Shown piece after piece: positions 1-8,781 of a DNA stretch of 64,000 bases (position 1 is the stretch's first letter; each line of letters begins with the position of its first letter). The notes under the pieces are model-generated. The model was not told where the DNA came from. It did not search any database and saw only the letters and a program-made list of their open reading frames with translations. The translations under genes and the position numbers were made by a program. The stretch spans positions 992,001-1,056,000 of the forward strand of contig JAWKUN010000005.1 of the NCBI GenBank assembly GCA_041398565.1, read 5' to 3'. The stretch comes from DATGPD01 sp041398565 (GTDB lineage Bacteria; Planctomycetota; UBA1135; UBA2386).

Positions 1-588
1 CTCGAAGAACGTCTCGTGTCCCGCTTCAAGTGGGGCTTGGTGACGCAGCTCGAGTTCCCGTGCTACGAGACTCGCTACGCCATCGTGCAGCGCAAGGCCA
101 AGGCTCGCAACGTCGAGATCCCTGACGAGGTCGCCCGCTACATCGCCGAGACCATCGACACCAACGTGCGCGAACTCGAGGGAGCGGTGATCAAGCTCCT
201 GGGAGTCGCCACCCTGACCGCGCGACCGATCTCCGTCGAAGTCGCCCAGGAGGCGCTCAGCGGCGTCGCTCGGCCGCGCGCGAAGCGCGTGACCATGGAG
301 TGTGTGATGAACGTGATCGCACGCGAGTTCTCGCTGTCGCCTCGGGACATCACCGGCAAGAGCCGCGTGTCGCACGTGAGCCTCACTCGCCAGCTCGGGA
401 TGTACCTTTCGCGCCACCACACCGATCACAGCCTCGAGGAGATCGGTCGCTTCTTCGGCAACCGCGATCACACCACCGTGATCTACGGCCTCAGCAAGAT
501 CAAGAAGCGCATGCAGCAGGACCGCACGTTCCAAGCCCTGGTCGAGCGCCTGGGCCAGCGCATGATCGCCAGCGGCCAGGCCGGTTGA
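1..588 (+). CDS. dnaA: Chromosomal replication initiator DnaA, C-terminal part (5' end outside window)
   Basis: The frame is open from base 1, so the gene begins upstream of the window. What is seen is the end of the AAA+ domain, with the sensor-2 helix NVRELEGA at about residue 55 of the fragment, followed by the DNA-binding domain IV. The DnaA signature around NRDHTTVIYG, the part of the helix-turn-helix that reads DnaA boxes, is at codons 157-166. DnaA opens the origin and loads the replicative helicase. The gene is followed by a 580-bp gap and dnaN, the usual order next to a bacterial origin. The Met at base 16 is only a GTG inside the reading frame, not the true start. Confidence 0.97.
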   Translation, partial: LEERLVSRFKWGLVTQLEFPCYETRYAIVQRKAKARNVEIPDEVARYIAETIDTNVRELEGAVIKLLGVATLTARPISVEVAQEALSGVARPRAKRVTMECVMNVIAREFSLSPRDITGKSRVSHVSLTRQLGMYLSRHHTDHSLEEIGRFFGNRDHTTVIYGLSKIKKRMQQDRTFQALVERLGQRMIASGQAG

Positions 589-1168
589 GCGAGCCGCGGC
601 GCGCGTCCCTACGACGCCCCTGCGCCGCGCCGCCGTGTTTCCGCCGACGTCGACGGTCCTGCATCGGCCGTCGTCGATGGTCAAGCGATGACCCGACGAT
701 GCCCAGCCGACGATGCCCGGTCATGGTTCGGCTGTCCGAGGTCGCGCGTCAGCCCCACGGAGCTTCCAGGCTGACACTCCGCCACGACCCGGTCGCACAT
801 CTTTTGACGCGGTGCGGTCAGCACGGTGACGGAGCACCTAAGGGCTTGGGCCCGCAACCGGCAAGGAACCCGTGCAACCGCTGTGGGTGCCTTGGCCGAA
901 GCGCCGAGCAAGTCGGCGTCCTTCGAGCCGCACCGACCCGGACTGCACCGAGCCGTCCTCGCCTGTGCACACTTCGATGGCTGGTTCCGCGCAAGTTTCC
1001 CACAGACCTGCAACCCTCGAACTCGCGCGAGAAACCGCCGCGCGCTGTCGATCCGCGGCATGTCGACGGCTACGCTTTCCAGACCTGTCCTCCCACGGAA
1101 GACGAATAGAGAGAGACACAACAGATCTCTCTCCTCGAAACCGTATGGGGCACAGCGATCGAACTCTC
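589..1168. other. dnaA-dnaN intergenic region; possible origin or dnaN promoter region
   Basis: A 580-bp stretch with no convincing gene; the long open frames crossing it are arginine- and serine-rich and run into dnaA or dnaN. By position it is a candidate oriC, but I see no perfect DnaA box (TTATCCACA). The best match is TTTCCCACA at 996-1004, with a TGTGCACA at 964-971. There is no AT-rich unwinding element that stands out. It should at least carry the dnaN promoter and leader. Confidence 0.4.
1109..1133 (+). promoter_or_regulatory. Inverted repeat in the dnaN leader
   Basis: GAGAGAGA (1109-1116) and TCTCTCTC (1126-1133) form a perfect 8-bp stem around a 9-nt loop, ending 35 nt before the chosen dnaN start. 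It could fold in the mRNA leader or serve as a protein site. No T-tract follows, so it is not a classical terminator. Function is unknown. Confidence 0.35.
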
Positions 1169-2263
1169 ATGCGCCTCCTCTGTGATCGCCAAGAACTGAC
1201 CGAAGCCTTCAGCGTCGTGGCCGGGATCGCGCCGCAGAAGAGCACCAAGCCCGTCTTGCAGAACGTCAAGCTGCGCGCCGACGACGCTGGCTTGACCATG
1301 TTCGCGACCGATCTGCAGATGTCCGCCAAGGTCGTGGTGGAGGCCGTCAAGGTCGAGGCTGCCGGCGAAATGCTCCTGCCCGCCAGGGAGATGATGGCGC
1401 TCCTCCGGGAGCTCGGCGACCCGACGTTGACGCTCAAGGCAGCCGACCATCGCTGCACCATCGAGTGTGGAGGCGGCTCGTTCGTCCTTCTGGGCGGCGA
1501 CCCCGACGAGTTCCCGGCCGAAGCCAAGCTCGACGCTGGACGCTCCCTGCGTCTCCCTGCGGGCCGTGTGGCCGACATGATGCGCAAGACGGTCTTCGCT
1601 GCGACGCGCGAAGAGAGCCGCTACGCGGTCAGCGGTGTGCTCTGGGACGTGCAGCAGAGCTGCTTGCGCCTGGTGGCCACCGATGGCCGGAGGTTGGCGT
1701 TCAACTACGAGAACCTCGAGGATGTCGACGGCCGCATGCGCGCCATCCAGCCGTTGGCTGCGGTCAACTCGGTTCTGAAGGTGCTCGCCGAGGCCGACGA
1801 CCAGGAAGTGGCGGTGACCTTCGGGGAGAGTCAGATCGGCTTCACGGTCGGTCAGAACGTCCTGGTCAGCCGCACCGTCGACCAGAACTTCCCCGAGTAC
1901 GAGTCGGTGATCCCCAAGGTCGCCGAGACGACGGTCGAGGTGTCGCGCTCGTTGCTCGAGAGCAACGTGCGCAAGGTGTCCGTGCTCACCGGAGGCGATG
2001 TCCGCCAGGTGCGTTTCACCTTCTCGAGTTCGACCCTCGAGATGTCGGCCGAGAACTCGACCGTCGGTCGGGCCGACGTTTGTATCGATGTCGATGTGAA
2101 AGGGGCGGGATGCACTGTCGCCTTCAATCCGGACTTCGTCCTCGACGCACTGCGCGTCGCCGATTCGGACGTCGTTCGCATCGACCTGACCGACGAGTCG
2201 ACGCCGGCGAAGTTCACCCTCGGCGAGTCGTTCACCTACGTGCTCATGCCCATCAGCGGATGA
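1169..2263 (+). CDS. dnaN: DNA polymerase III subunit beta (sliding clamp)
   Basis: Ring-shaped clamp that tethers DNA polymerase III to DNA. The 364-residue product has the normal family length and three repeated clamp domains. Recognisable blocks are the N-terminal RQELTEAFSVV helix, the LVATDGRRLAF block near residue 172 and the typical C-terminus VLMPISG, which contributes to the hydrophobic cleft where clamp-binding partners dock. ATG 1169 gives the standard MRLL-type N-terminus; an in-frame ATG at 1145 would add eight residues. Neither has a strong Shine-Dalgarno. The stop overlaps the next gene, so dnaN, the dciA-like gene and gyrB are probably co-transcribed. Confidence 0.97.
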   Translation: MRLLCDRQELTEAFSVVAGIAPQKSTKPVLQNVKLRADDAGLTMFATDLQMSAKVVVEAVKVEAAGEMLLPAREMMALLRELGDPTLTLKAADHRCTIECGGGSFVLLGGDPDEFPAEAKLDAGRSLRLPAGRVADMMRKTVFAATREESRYAVSGVLWDVQQSCLRLVATDGRRLAFNYENLEDVDGRMRAIQPLAAVNSVLKVLAEADDQEVAVTFGESQIGFTVGQNVLVSRTVDQNFPEYESVIPKVAETTVEVSRSLLESNVRKVSVLTGGDVRQVRFTFSSSTLEMSAENSTVGRADVCIDVDVKGAGCTVAFNPDFVLDALRVADSDVVRIDLTDESTPAKFTLGESFTYVLMPISG

Positions 2264-2562
2264 TGCAACCTAGATCGCTGGGAGATTTCCTTCCGAGCAT
2301 CCTTCGCGACCTGGGCCACAAGAAGCGCCGTGCGGCTCTGCAAGAGGCGCTCGAGCACGCGGTCGGCGAGTCTGCTGCACCGTCGTGCCACGTGGTCGGT
2401 CTGCGGGCGGGACGGCTCGTCATCGAGGTGGCTTCGGCACCGTTGTTCGCCGAGCTACGTGGCTTTCGTGCCGACGAATTGCGCCAGGCGATCAACGCCG
2501 AGCTTGGCCGTCCGGAAGTGACACAGATCCTCTTCCGCATGGGGGGGACGAGCAATGTCTGA
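2260..2562 (+). CDS. dciA: DciA-like (DUF721) protein, putative replicative helicase loader
   Basis: A 100-residue protein of the DUF721 family. It shows the family pattern: an N-terminal helix with LGDFLPSILRDLG, then LVIEVASAPLFAELRGFRADELRQAIN-like sequence in the middle and a beta-strand end at residues 85-95 (ILFRMGG). DciA proteins act with the replicative helicase DnaB in bacteria that lack DnaC or DnaI. The ATG at 2260 overlaps the dnaN stop by four bases (ATGA), and the 3' end overlaps gyrB by eight bases, so the three genes are translationally linked. recF, which often sits here, is missing. The family assignment rests on motif pattern and position. Confidence 0.8.
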   Translation: MMQPRSLGDFLPSILRDLGHKKRRAALQEALEHAVGESAAPSCHVVGLRAGRLVIEVASAPLFAELRGFRADELRQAINAELGRPEVTQILFRMGGTSNV

Positions 2563-5008
2563 CAAGTCGCAGAAGTACGACGCCAGTTCGATCAAGGTCC
2601 TCGAGGGCTTGGACGCCGTTCGCAAGCGTCCGGCCATGTACATCGGCGACACCGGTCCCAAGGGGCTGCACCACCTGGTGTGGGAGGTCGTCGACAACTC
2701 GGTGGACGAGGCTCTGGCCGGGGAGTGCAACCGCATCGACGTGCGCGTGCACAAGGACGGCGCGGTCTCGGTGCGGGACAACGGTCGCGGCATTCCGGTC
2801 GACATGCACGAGACCGGTGTGCCGGCGGTCGAGGTGATCCTGTGCACGCTCCACGCCGGAGGGAAGTTCGACAAGGACAGCTACCAGGTGAGCGGCGGCC
2901 TGCACGGTGTGGGCGTCTCGGTGGTCAACGCCCTCGCCGAGTGGCTCGAGGTCGAGATCTACCGCGACAGCACGATCTACCGGCAGAGCTACGCGCGCGG
3001 ACACAAGACGAGCGACGTTCGCGCCATCGGCAGCACCGACCAGCGCGGCACACTGTTGCGCTTCCGTGCCGATCCGCAGATCTTCGAGACCACCGAGGTC
3101 AGCTTCGACGTGCTCCGCAAGCGCTTGCGTGAGCTCGCCTACCTCATGGGGACCCGGGGCTTGCGGTTGACGGTCACCGACGAGCGCACCGAACAATCGG
3201 AGGAGTTCGAGTTTCCCGAGGGGCTCAAGGAGTTCGTCCTCCACATCAACCGCGCCCGCGATGCCCTCCACCCGCAGATCGTCTACTTCAACAAGGAAGT
3301 CACCGGCGAGGACGGCAAGCTCTACGGCGTCGAGATCGCACTCCAGTACAACGACGGCTACCACGAGTCGGTCTTCACCTTCGTCAACAACATCAACACC
3401 AGCGAAGGTGGCACGCACCTCGTCGGGTTCCGTGCCGCTCTGACCCGAGCGCTCAACAACTACGCCAAGCAGGAGAAGCTGCTCAAGCCGAAGGAGGAGC
3501 CGCCCAGTGGCGACGACTACCGCGAAGGACTGACCGCGGTGATCTCGGTGAAGGTGCCGGAGCCGCAGTTCGAGTCGCAGACCAAGATCAAGCTCGGCAA
3601 TCGAGAGGTGCAGTCGATCGTCGAGACCGTGGTCGGCGACGGGCTGCGCACGATGTTCGAGGAGCAGCCGGCGATTCCGAAGACGATCTTCACCAAGGCG
3701 ATGCAGGCGGCGCGGGCGCGCGAAGCCGCGCGCAAGGCGCGGGAGCTCGTGCGGCGCAAGTCGGCTCTCGAGGGAACCGGGTTGCCCGCCAAGCTCGCCG
3801 ACTGTCACAAGGGCACCAGCCCGGAGGAAGCCGAGCTCTACTTGGTGGAGGGTGACTCCGCCGGCGGCACGGCCAAGCTCGGCCGCACGTCCTTCCAGGC
3901 GATCCTGCCTCTACGCGGCAAGCTCCTCAACGTCGAGAAGGCGTCGATGGAGAGCGTGATCGGCCACGAAGAGGTGCAGACGATCATCGCTGCGATCGGC
4001 ACCGGGTTCATCGACGAGGGCTTCGACCCCGAGCGCCTTCGCTACCACAAGATCGTCATCATGACCGATGCGGACGTCGATGGGTCGCACATCCGCACGC
4101 TGCTCCTGACCCTCTTCTACCGCAAGATGCCCGAGCTGGTGGAGCGTGGTCACATCTTCATCGCGCAGCCGCCGCTGTACAAGATGCACCTGAAGGGCAA
4201 GGACAAGGACGTCCGTTACGCCCTCACCGACCGCGAGAAGCTGCGGATCGTGTCGGAGCTCGGCTTGGGACAGGCGAAGCTCCGAGCGCCCTTGCTGCGC
4301 GGCGGCGACGAGAAGTTCGAGGGCAAGAGCCTGCGAGAGATCCTCGACTTGGTCGACCGTGTCATCGCGTCCGGTGACTCGCTGCCGGTCGGGGTCGGCC
4401 TCACCCTCGATGCCTACTTGGGCGCGCTCAAGCTGCCGGAGTTCGAGCTGCCGCGGTTCTGGATCGTCCGCAAGGGTGAGGGTCGTTTCATCGACACGCG
4501 CAGCCAGCTCGACGCCGAACTGGAGAGGCTCGGATCGGATGGGAGCCTCAAGATCTACGAAGGTCCCGAGTCCGCGTGCAAGCGCGAGGAAGCCGACGTC
4601 GAGGTCTACGGTCTGCACGAATCGCAGGACCTGCTGGATGCCCTGCGCGGCCTGTTCGACCGCGGTCTCGACCCCGACGTCTGCCGCAAGCGGCCAGGTG
4701 CCTACGTCGTCGAGCCCAAGCCGAATCAGTCGCAGGAGTGTGCGAGCCTGCGCGAGGCGTGCGAATACACGCAGCGCATGTGCGAAGACACCGTCGACAT
4801 CCAACGCTACAAGGGTCTCGGCGAGATGAACGCCTCCGAGCTGTTCGAGACGACGATGGACCCGTCGCGTCGGACCCTCTACCAGGTGAGCATCAACGAC
4901 GCCGTGCAAGCAGACAACATCTTCACCGTCTTGATGGGCCCGGCGGTCGAGCCGCGGCGCGAGTTCATCGAACGGCACGCCCTCGAAGCCACCAACCTCG
5001 ACGTCTAG
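2555..5008 (+). CDS. gyrB: DNA gyrase subunit B
   Basis: ATPase subunit of DNA gyrase, which adds negative supercoils. The 817 residues begin with the GHKL ATPase domain: VLEGLDAVRKRPAMYIGD, the ATP-binding EVVDNSVDEAL block, DNGRGIP and the GGLHGVG lid. A transducer domain follows with the conserved QTKIKLGN, then the TOPRIM domain with EGDSAGG at about 432-438 and the acidic DADVDGSHIR near 507-516. The C-terminus contains the QRYKGLGEMN motif. It lies in an operon with dnaN and the dciA-like gene. ParE is the main alternative, but the replication-operon context and overall sequence favour GyrB. Confidence 0.95.
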   Translation: MSDKSQKYDASSIKVLEGLDAVRKRPAMYIGDTGPKGLHHLVWEVVDNSVDEALAGECNRIDVRVHKDGAVSVRDNGRGIPVDMHETGVPAVEVILCTLHAGGKFDKDSYQVSGGLHGVGVSVVNALAEWLEVEIYRDSTIYRQSYARGHKTSDVRAIGSTDQRGTLLRFRADPQIFETTEVSFDVLRKRLRELAYLMGTRGLRLTVTDERTEQSEEFEFPEGLKEFVLHINRARDALHPQIVYFNKEVTGEDGKLYGVEIALQYNDGYHESVFTFVNNINTSEGGTHLVGFRAALTRALNNYAKQEKLLKPKEEPPSGDDYREGLTAVISVKVPEPQFESQTKIKLGNREVQSIVETVVGDGLRTMFEEQPAIPKTIFTKAMQAARAREAARKARELVRRKSALEGTGLPAKLADCHKGTSPEEAELYLVEGDSAGGTAKLGRTSFQAILPLRGKLLNVEKASMESVIGHEEVQTIIAAIGTGFIDEGFDPERLRYHKIVIMTDADVDGSHIRTLLLTLFYRKMPELVERGHIFIAQPPLYKMHLKGKDKDVRYALTDREKLRIVSELGLGQAKLRAPLLRGGDEKFEGKSLREILDLVDRVIASGDSLPVGVGLTLDAYLGALKLPEFELPRFWIVRKGEGRFIDTRSQLDAELERLGSDGSLKIYEGPESACKREEADVEVYGLHESQDLLDALRGLFDRGLDPDVCRKRPGAYVVEPKPNQSQECASLREACEYTQRMCEDTVDIQRYKGLGEMNASELFETTMDPSRRTLYQVSINDAVQADNIFTVLMGPAVEPRREFIERHALEATNLDV

Positions 5009-5023
5009 GCACATCGTCAGGCC

Positions 5024-6499
5024 ATGACTCGGGTGCGCTACTTGGTCGGGGTGGCCACGCTCGCGGCCACGATCGTTGGGGGCTACCTGCTGTTCGACTT
5101 GGTGCGCAGCCCGGACCGTTCGCAGCTCTTCACGCTGCGGATCGAGTTCAAGGACGTGCGCGGCCTGCGGCCCGGCGCCGATGTGCGCTACCGTGGCGTT
5201 CCCGTCGGCAGCGTTCGCCGCGTCGACCTGCGCCCCGACGGCGAGCGCGCCGGCATCGAGTTGGTTCTCGAACCGGCGGCCGAGAAGTTGGTGCGTTACG
5301 GCAGTCGGTTCTGGATCGTCAGTCCACGCTTCCTCGGCTTGACCCAGGGTGCGTCGGGCCTCGACACGTTGATCCGGGACAGCTACGTCAGCTTCGCCAC
5401 CGGCGAGGACGCCGGCCCCGTGCTGAACAGCGGCAGCCAATTGGTCGGCTGCGAACGGCCACCGCAGGCCGTCGACACCGCGACCGAACCGATCGAGAGG
5501 GGCGACCTGCTCATGACTCTGCTGGTGCCCGAGAACCACGACCTGGCACCTGGCTCGCTGGTGATGTTCCGTGGCATTCCGACCGGCGAGTTGCGCTCGG
5601 TCGAACTCGCTGCCGACGGCACCCACGTTCTCCTGCAGCTGCGCATCGAACGGCAGTACCGACAGACCGTCACGGATCGATCGCAGTTCTGGGTGGCGCG
5701 GCCACGCCTGTCCGGCGCGCTGCTCACCGGTCTGGCGTTGCAGGACGCGGCGGCGCTGCTCACCCCGTTCATCGGCTACTACACCGAGCCTGGTGCCGGC
5801 GTGCCGGTGCCGGACGGTCACCGTGCCGCGGCGCTCCCGGACCGGCCCGACATCCGTGTCGGCAACATCCCGGTCGAGACCGTGAGCGAGCGACGAGAAG
5901 ACGCGCCGCGCGGGGGCGACGCTGGATTGCAGATCGTGCGCGTGTTCTACCGGGCGATCGAGCGCGACTTCTGGAGCCCGGACGACGATGTTGCCCGGGA
6001 GGGGTCGGGGTTGTTGCTCGAGGATGGCACGGGCCGCACCGTCGTGCTGACCACGCGCAGCACCTGCGACGGCAACTACTTCGTCACCGACCCCTTCGGG
6101 TCGCGACCCGACATCGAGCGCGAGTCGATCCGCGTGGCCCTTCCCGAGGGGCAGGTTCTGCAGGCGACCCGGGCGTGGACCGCTCCCGAAGGCGTCGACC
6201 TGGCGCTTCTGGTCTTGCAGGAGCCGCCGCAGGATCTGCAAACCAGCGAACAAGGGCGGCTCGACTTCGGGCCGACACCGCCGAGCGAGGCCGAGCTGGT
6301 CGTGTCGGCGGTCGACACGCACACGAAGCCGCTCGTGCCTGGCCCGCTCGCCGGTGTCGAGCTCGGCAAGTACCGCGGCGGATGCGTACTCGGCCAGGGA
6401 AAGGTCGTAGGCATCCTCGGCCAGGTGAGCGACCGCGACGAGCGTCCCAAGGTCGTCGGGTTGGCGCAGCTGCCGCCGGCCTTGAGGCCCAAGCAGTGA
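5024..6499 (+). CDS. MCE-domain lipid-transport protein with C-terminal degenerate trypsin-like domain
   Basis: A 491-residue inner-membrane-anchored periplasmic protein. Residues 7-25 form one membrane segment. Two MCE domains follow: about 36-105 (with LRPGADVRYRGVPVGSV) and about 161-230 (with LAPGSLVMFRGIPTGEL), the PqiB/MlaD type that forms lipid-transporting rings. Residues 310-485 resemble an HtrA/trypsin fold: GSGLLLEDG, DLALLVL with an Asp at 392, and YRGGCVLGQGKVVGI where active enzymes have GNSGGPL. The catalytic His and Ser positions are not conserved, so this part is probably non-catalytic. Its stop overlaps the start of the ABC transporter gene by four bases, which points to one transport complex. 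Confidence 0.8.
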   Translation: MTRVRYLVGVATLAATIVGGYLLFDLVRSPDRSQLFTLRIEFKDVRGLRPGADVRYRGVPVGSVRRVDLRPDGERAGIELVLEPAAEKLVRYGSRFWIVSPRFLGLTQGASGLDTLIRDSYVSFATGEDAGPVLNSGSQLVGCERPPQAVDTATEPIERGDLLMTLLVPENHDLAPGSLVMFRGIPTGELRSVELAADGTHVLLQLRIERQYRQTVTDRSQFWVARPRLSGALLTGLALQDAAALLTPFIGYYTEPGAGVPVPDGHRAAALPDRPDIRVGNIPVETVSERREDAPRGGDAGLQIVRVFYRAIERDFWSPDDDVAREGSGLLLEDGTGRTVVLTTRSTCDGNYFVTDPFGSRPDIERESIRVALPEGQVLQATRAWTAPEGVDLALLVLQEPPQDLQTSEQGRLDFGPTPPSEAELVVSAVDTHTKPLVPGPLAGVELGKYRGGCVLGQGKVVGILGQVSDRDERPKVVGLAQLPPALRPKQ

Positions 6500-8043
6500 C
6501 GTCGGCCGGAGCGACCGAGCCCGGCGCCGGCCTTGCGCTCGACTTGCGCCAGTTCTCGCTCGCCTACCGTGTCGTGGGTGGTCGCTTGCTGACCGTGTTC
6601 GAGTCGGTCGACCTGCAGCTCGCCGAAGGCAGGTTCTGCCTCGTCGTCGGGCCGAGCGGCGCCGGCAAGTCGACCCTGCTGCGTCTGCTGACCGGACTGT
6701 GGGACGCGCGCGAGGTGTCGCCGCGCTTCACCGGCACGGCGCGCGTGCTCGGGTGCTCGGTGACCGGCTCTTATCCCCCCGAACTCCGGCGTGTCGTCAC
6801 CGCGGTCTTGCAGGACGAGGGGCTGCTCGACGAGCTGAGTCCACGCGCCAACGTGCGTCTGGCCCTGCGCGCTGCACGCCGGTCGGCCAAGCTCGATCTC
6901 GCTCTGCTGACACAGGCGGGCCTCCCCAACCCTCCCGGCGAGGTCGCGTCGCTCTCCGGTGGCATGCGCAAGCGGGTGGCCGTAGCGCGGTCGCTGGCTG
7001 CGGAGCCTCGTCTCAGCGTGTTCGACGAACCGACCGCCGGTCTCGATCCGCGTTCGGCGCGCGACATCGCGCAGCTCCTACGCGAGGCCCACGATGCGGC
7101 ATCCGGTCGACGCACGACGCTGGTGATCACTCACGACGTCTCGACCTTCGCATCGGTGGCCGACGTCGCACTGCGGCTCGACCCGGCGCGGCGAACGCTC
7201 GAGCTGATCGATCCGCAGGCGGCGACCGACGACGCCCCCGAGGGCGCGGCGCTTCCCGGGCGCTCGCAGGCCGGCGAGCACGACGACGAGATCCCAGGGT
7301 TGGCGCCGATCCGAGCTGCGCTCCTGGGGACCGCTGGTGCGGCATGGACCGTGGGCGAGGCACTCTACCGTTTGCCGCCCGTCTACCCGGGCTTGGTCGC
7401 GCGCACCACCGCTCGCTACACGATCGAGCCGGTGGCGTTCGCGTGCCTCGGGAGCGCGGTGATCGGCGGGCTCGCGACCTACTTCGCGTTGCGCAACAAC
7501 CCCCTGGAGGGCGCCTTCGTCACGCAGGTGCTCAAGGGATCCGGCAAGGTCCTGATGGCGGTCCTGGTGCCGCTGATGGTCGGCTTCTTCTTCACGGCGC
7601 GGATGGCAGCCGGGGCCGCGGCGCGAGTGGGGACGATGAAGCGCGGCCAGCAGATCGCGGCCCTGCGCCTGATGGGCATCATGCCCGCCGACTACCTGCT
7701 GACACCGTTGCTGTGGGGGATGGTGGTGGCGTTGCCCATCGTCACTGCCGCCGGCATGGTGTGTGCTGCCGGAGCGTCGCTCGTGGCGGCCAAGTTGGTC
7801 AGCGGGGTCGGTGTGCACGGCTTCGCCCTGTCGTTCTTCGAGACGGTCGATCGTCGCGATCTCGCCTTCGGGCTCCTCAAGACCCTCGCTTCGGGTTTCA
7901 GCGTGGCGGTGCTCACCTACCACCTCGGCGCTGGTCCCAAGCGGTCGGGGCGCGACGTCGGCACGTCCGTGAACGGCGCCATCGTCGGGGGCATGATCCT
8001 GGTCCTGCTCGTGCACGGGGTCCTCACGCTCGTGCAGTTCTGA
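6496..8043 (+). CDS. MlaF-MlaE fusion: lipid ABC transporter, ATPase and permease in one chain
   Basis: A 515-residue fusion of the two inner-membrane parts of an Mla-type phospholipid transporter. Residues 12-240 are an ABC ATPase: Walker A GPSGAGKST at 52-60, signature LSGGM at 153-157, Walker B with DEPTAGLD at 177-184 and the H-loop His at 213. After an acidic linker, residues about 290-515 form an MlaE/YrbE-like permease with several membrane segments and the family block MKRGQQIAALRLMGI. In most bacteria MlaF and MlaE are separate. The GTG start at 6496 sits in a GTGA overlap with the MCE gene, so both proteins are made together. The natural role is lipid movement between the two membranes; direction and substrate cannot be told from sequence. 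Confidence 0.85.
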   Translation: MTSAGATEPGAGLALDLRQFSLAYRVVGGRLLTVFESVDLQLAEGRFCLVVGPSGAGKSTLLRLLTGLWDAREVSPRFTGTARVLGCSVTGSYPPELRRVVTAVLQDEGLLDELSPRANVRLALRAARRSAKLDLALLTQAGLPNPPGEVASLSGGMRKRVAVARSLAAEPRLSVFDEPTAGLDPRSARDIAQLLREAHDAASGRRTTLVITHDVSTFASVADVALRLDPARRTLELIDPQAATDDAPEGAALPGRSQAGEHDDEIPGLAPIRAALLGTAGAAWTVGEALYRLPPVYPGLVARTTARYTIEPVAFACLGSAVIGGLATYFALRNNPLEGAFVTQVLKGSGKVLMAVLVPLMVGFFFTARMAAGAAARVGTMKRGQQIAALRLMGIMPADYLLTPLLWGMVVALPIVTAAGMVCAAGASLVAAKLVSGVGVHGFALSFFETVDRRDLAFGLLKTLASGFSVAVLTYHLGAGPKRSGRDVGTSVNGAIVGGMILVLLVHGVLTLVQF

Positions 8044-8118
8044 CCCGGTGCTACCGGAACGTGTCTCGGACCGAGACGGCCGAGGCGCAGCGATCCACCA
8101 CGCCGTTCCTCAACCGTC

Positions 8119-8733
8119 GTGGGCAGGCGTGCCGATACACACCATGTGAAGGGACTCGAGAAACTCACGCCCATTCGCTTGGCCGAGGTGCTCAGCCAAA
8201 AGGGACTGGTCAATGGCGAAGTGATCGCAGACGCGCTCTACGCCAACGACAAGTATCGCGAGTCCTTCACCGAGATCCTCATCAGCGGCGGACACATCAC
8301 CGAGTGGGATCTGGCGAAGTCCGTCGTCGAGCACTTCCAGCTGCCCTTCGTCATGTCGAGCAGTCACGAGGTGCCCCAGGAGGTACGGTCGCGTCTACCC
8401 AAGGACCTGCTGTTCGCGAACCTCCTGGTGCCGCTGGACCTCTTCCACGACGTGATGACCTTGGTGATGCCGATCTTCACGCCGTACGACACGATCAAGG
8501 CGATCCAGACCGAGCACCAGGTGCACATCTACCCGTACGTGGGGCTGCCCTCGGAGAACAAGACCGTGCTCGGCGAGATGTTTCCCGACTATCGCGAATG
8601 GTGCGCGCAGCAGCAGCGGGAGCTGGATGCCCGCCGCAAGCGCAAGCAGAAGCGCAGTGACGGCGACGACGACTGGATGTCGTTGTTCGATTCTGCCGAC
8701 GCCGCGGTTCGTGGCAACCTGCCCAAGTCCTGA
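8119..8733 (+). CDS. GspE/PilB N-terminal-domain (MshEN-like) protein
   Basis: A soluble protein of up to 204 residues without the ATPase domain of type II secretion or pilus motors. The first part (RLAEVLSQKGLVNGEVIADAL) and the following helices match the N-terminal domain of GspE/PilB/MshE ATPases, which in some members binds cyclic di-GMP. The tail is highly charged (RRKRKQKRSDGDDD). A GTG at 8119 opens the frame; a GTG at 8146 would give a 195-residue protein that begins nearer to the conserved part and is an equally good choice. No pilus or secretion genes are nearby. It follows the lipid transporter genes by 75 bp. Confidence 0.6.
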   Translation: MGRRADTHHVKGLEKLTPIRLAEVLSQKGLVNGEVIADALYANDKYRESFTEILISGGHITEWDLAKSVVEHFQLPFVMSSSHEVPQEVRSRLPKDLLFANLLVPLDLFHDVMTLVMPIFTPYDTIKAIQTEHQVHIYPYVGLPSENKTVLGEMFPDYREWCAQQQRELDARRKRKQKRSDGDDDWMSLFDSADAAVRGNLPKS

Positions 8734-8743
8734 TCGCGGAGAC

Positions 8744-8781
8744 GCCGAGCGCCGGCGAATCGCTCCGGCGACGCGCTCGGC
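8744..8781. terminator. Hairpin between convergent genes, likely bidirectional terminator
   Basis: GCCGAGCGC (8744-8752) and GCGCTCGGC (8773-8781) form a perfect 9-bp stem; an inner CGCCGG/CCGGCG pair offers an alternative stem. It fills the gap between the GspE-N-like gene and the tat gene on the opposite strand. No T-tract is present. Confidence 0.4.

Noticed and set aside
300..1109. 269-codon frame crossing the dnaA end and the intergenic region
   Set aside because: Starts inside dnaA in another frame and contains no conserved motif; treated as noise from GC-rich sequence.
3911..6322. Long minus-strand open frame of 803 codons opposite gyrB and the MCE gene
   Set aside because: It is antisense to two confident genes; its translation is low-complexity (R, A, H, V, E, D) with no family motif, as expected from GC-rich codon bias.
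8044..8118. Small gene between the MlaFE fusion and the GspE-N-like gene
   Set aside because: 75 bp, no start with ribosome-binding site and no open frame of useful length.
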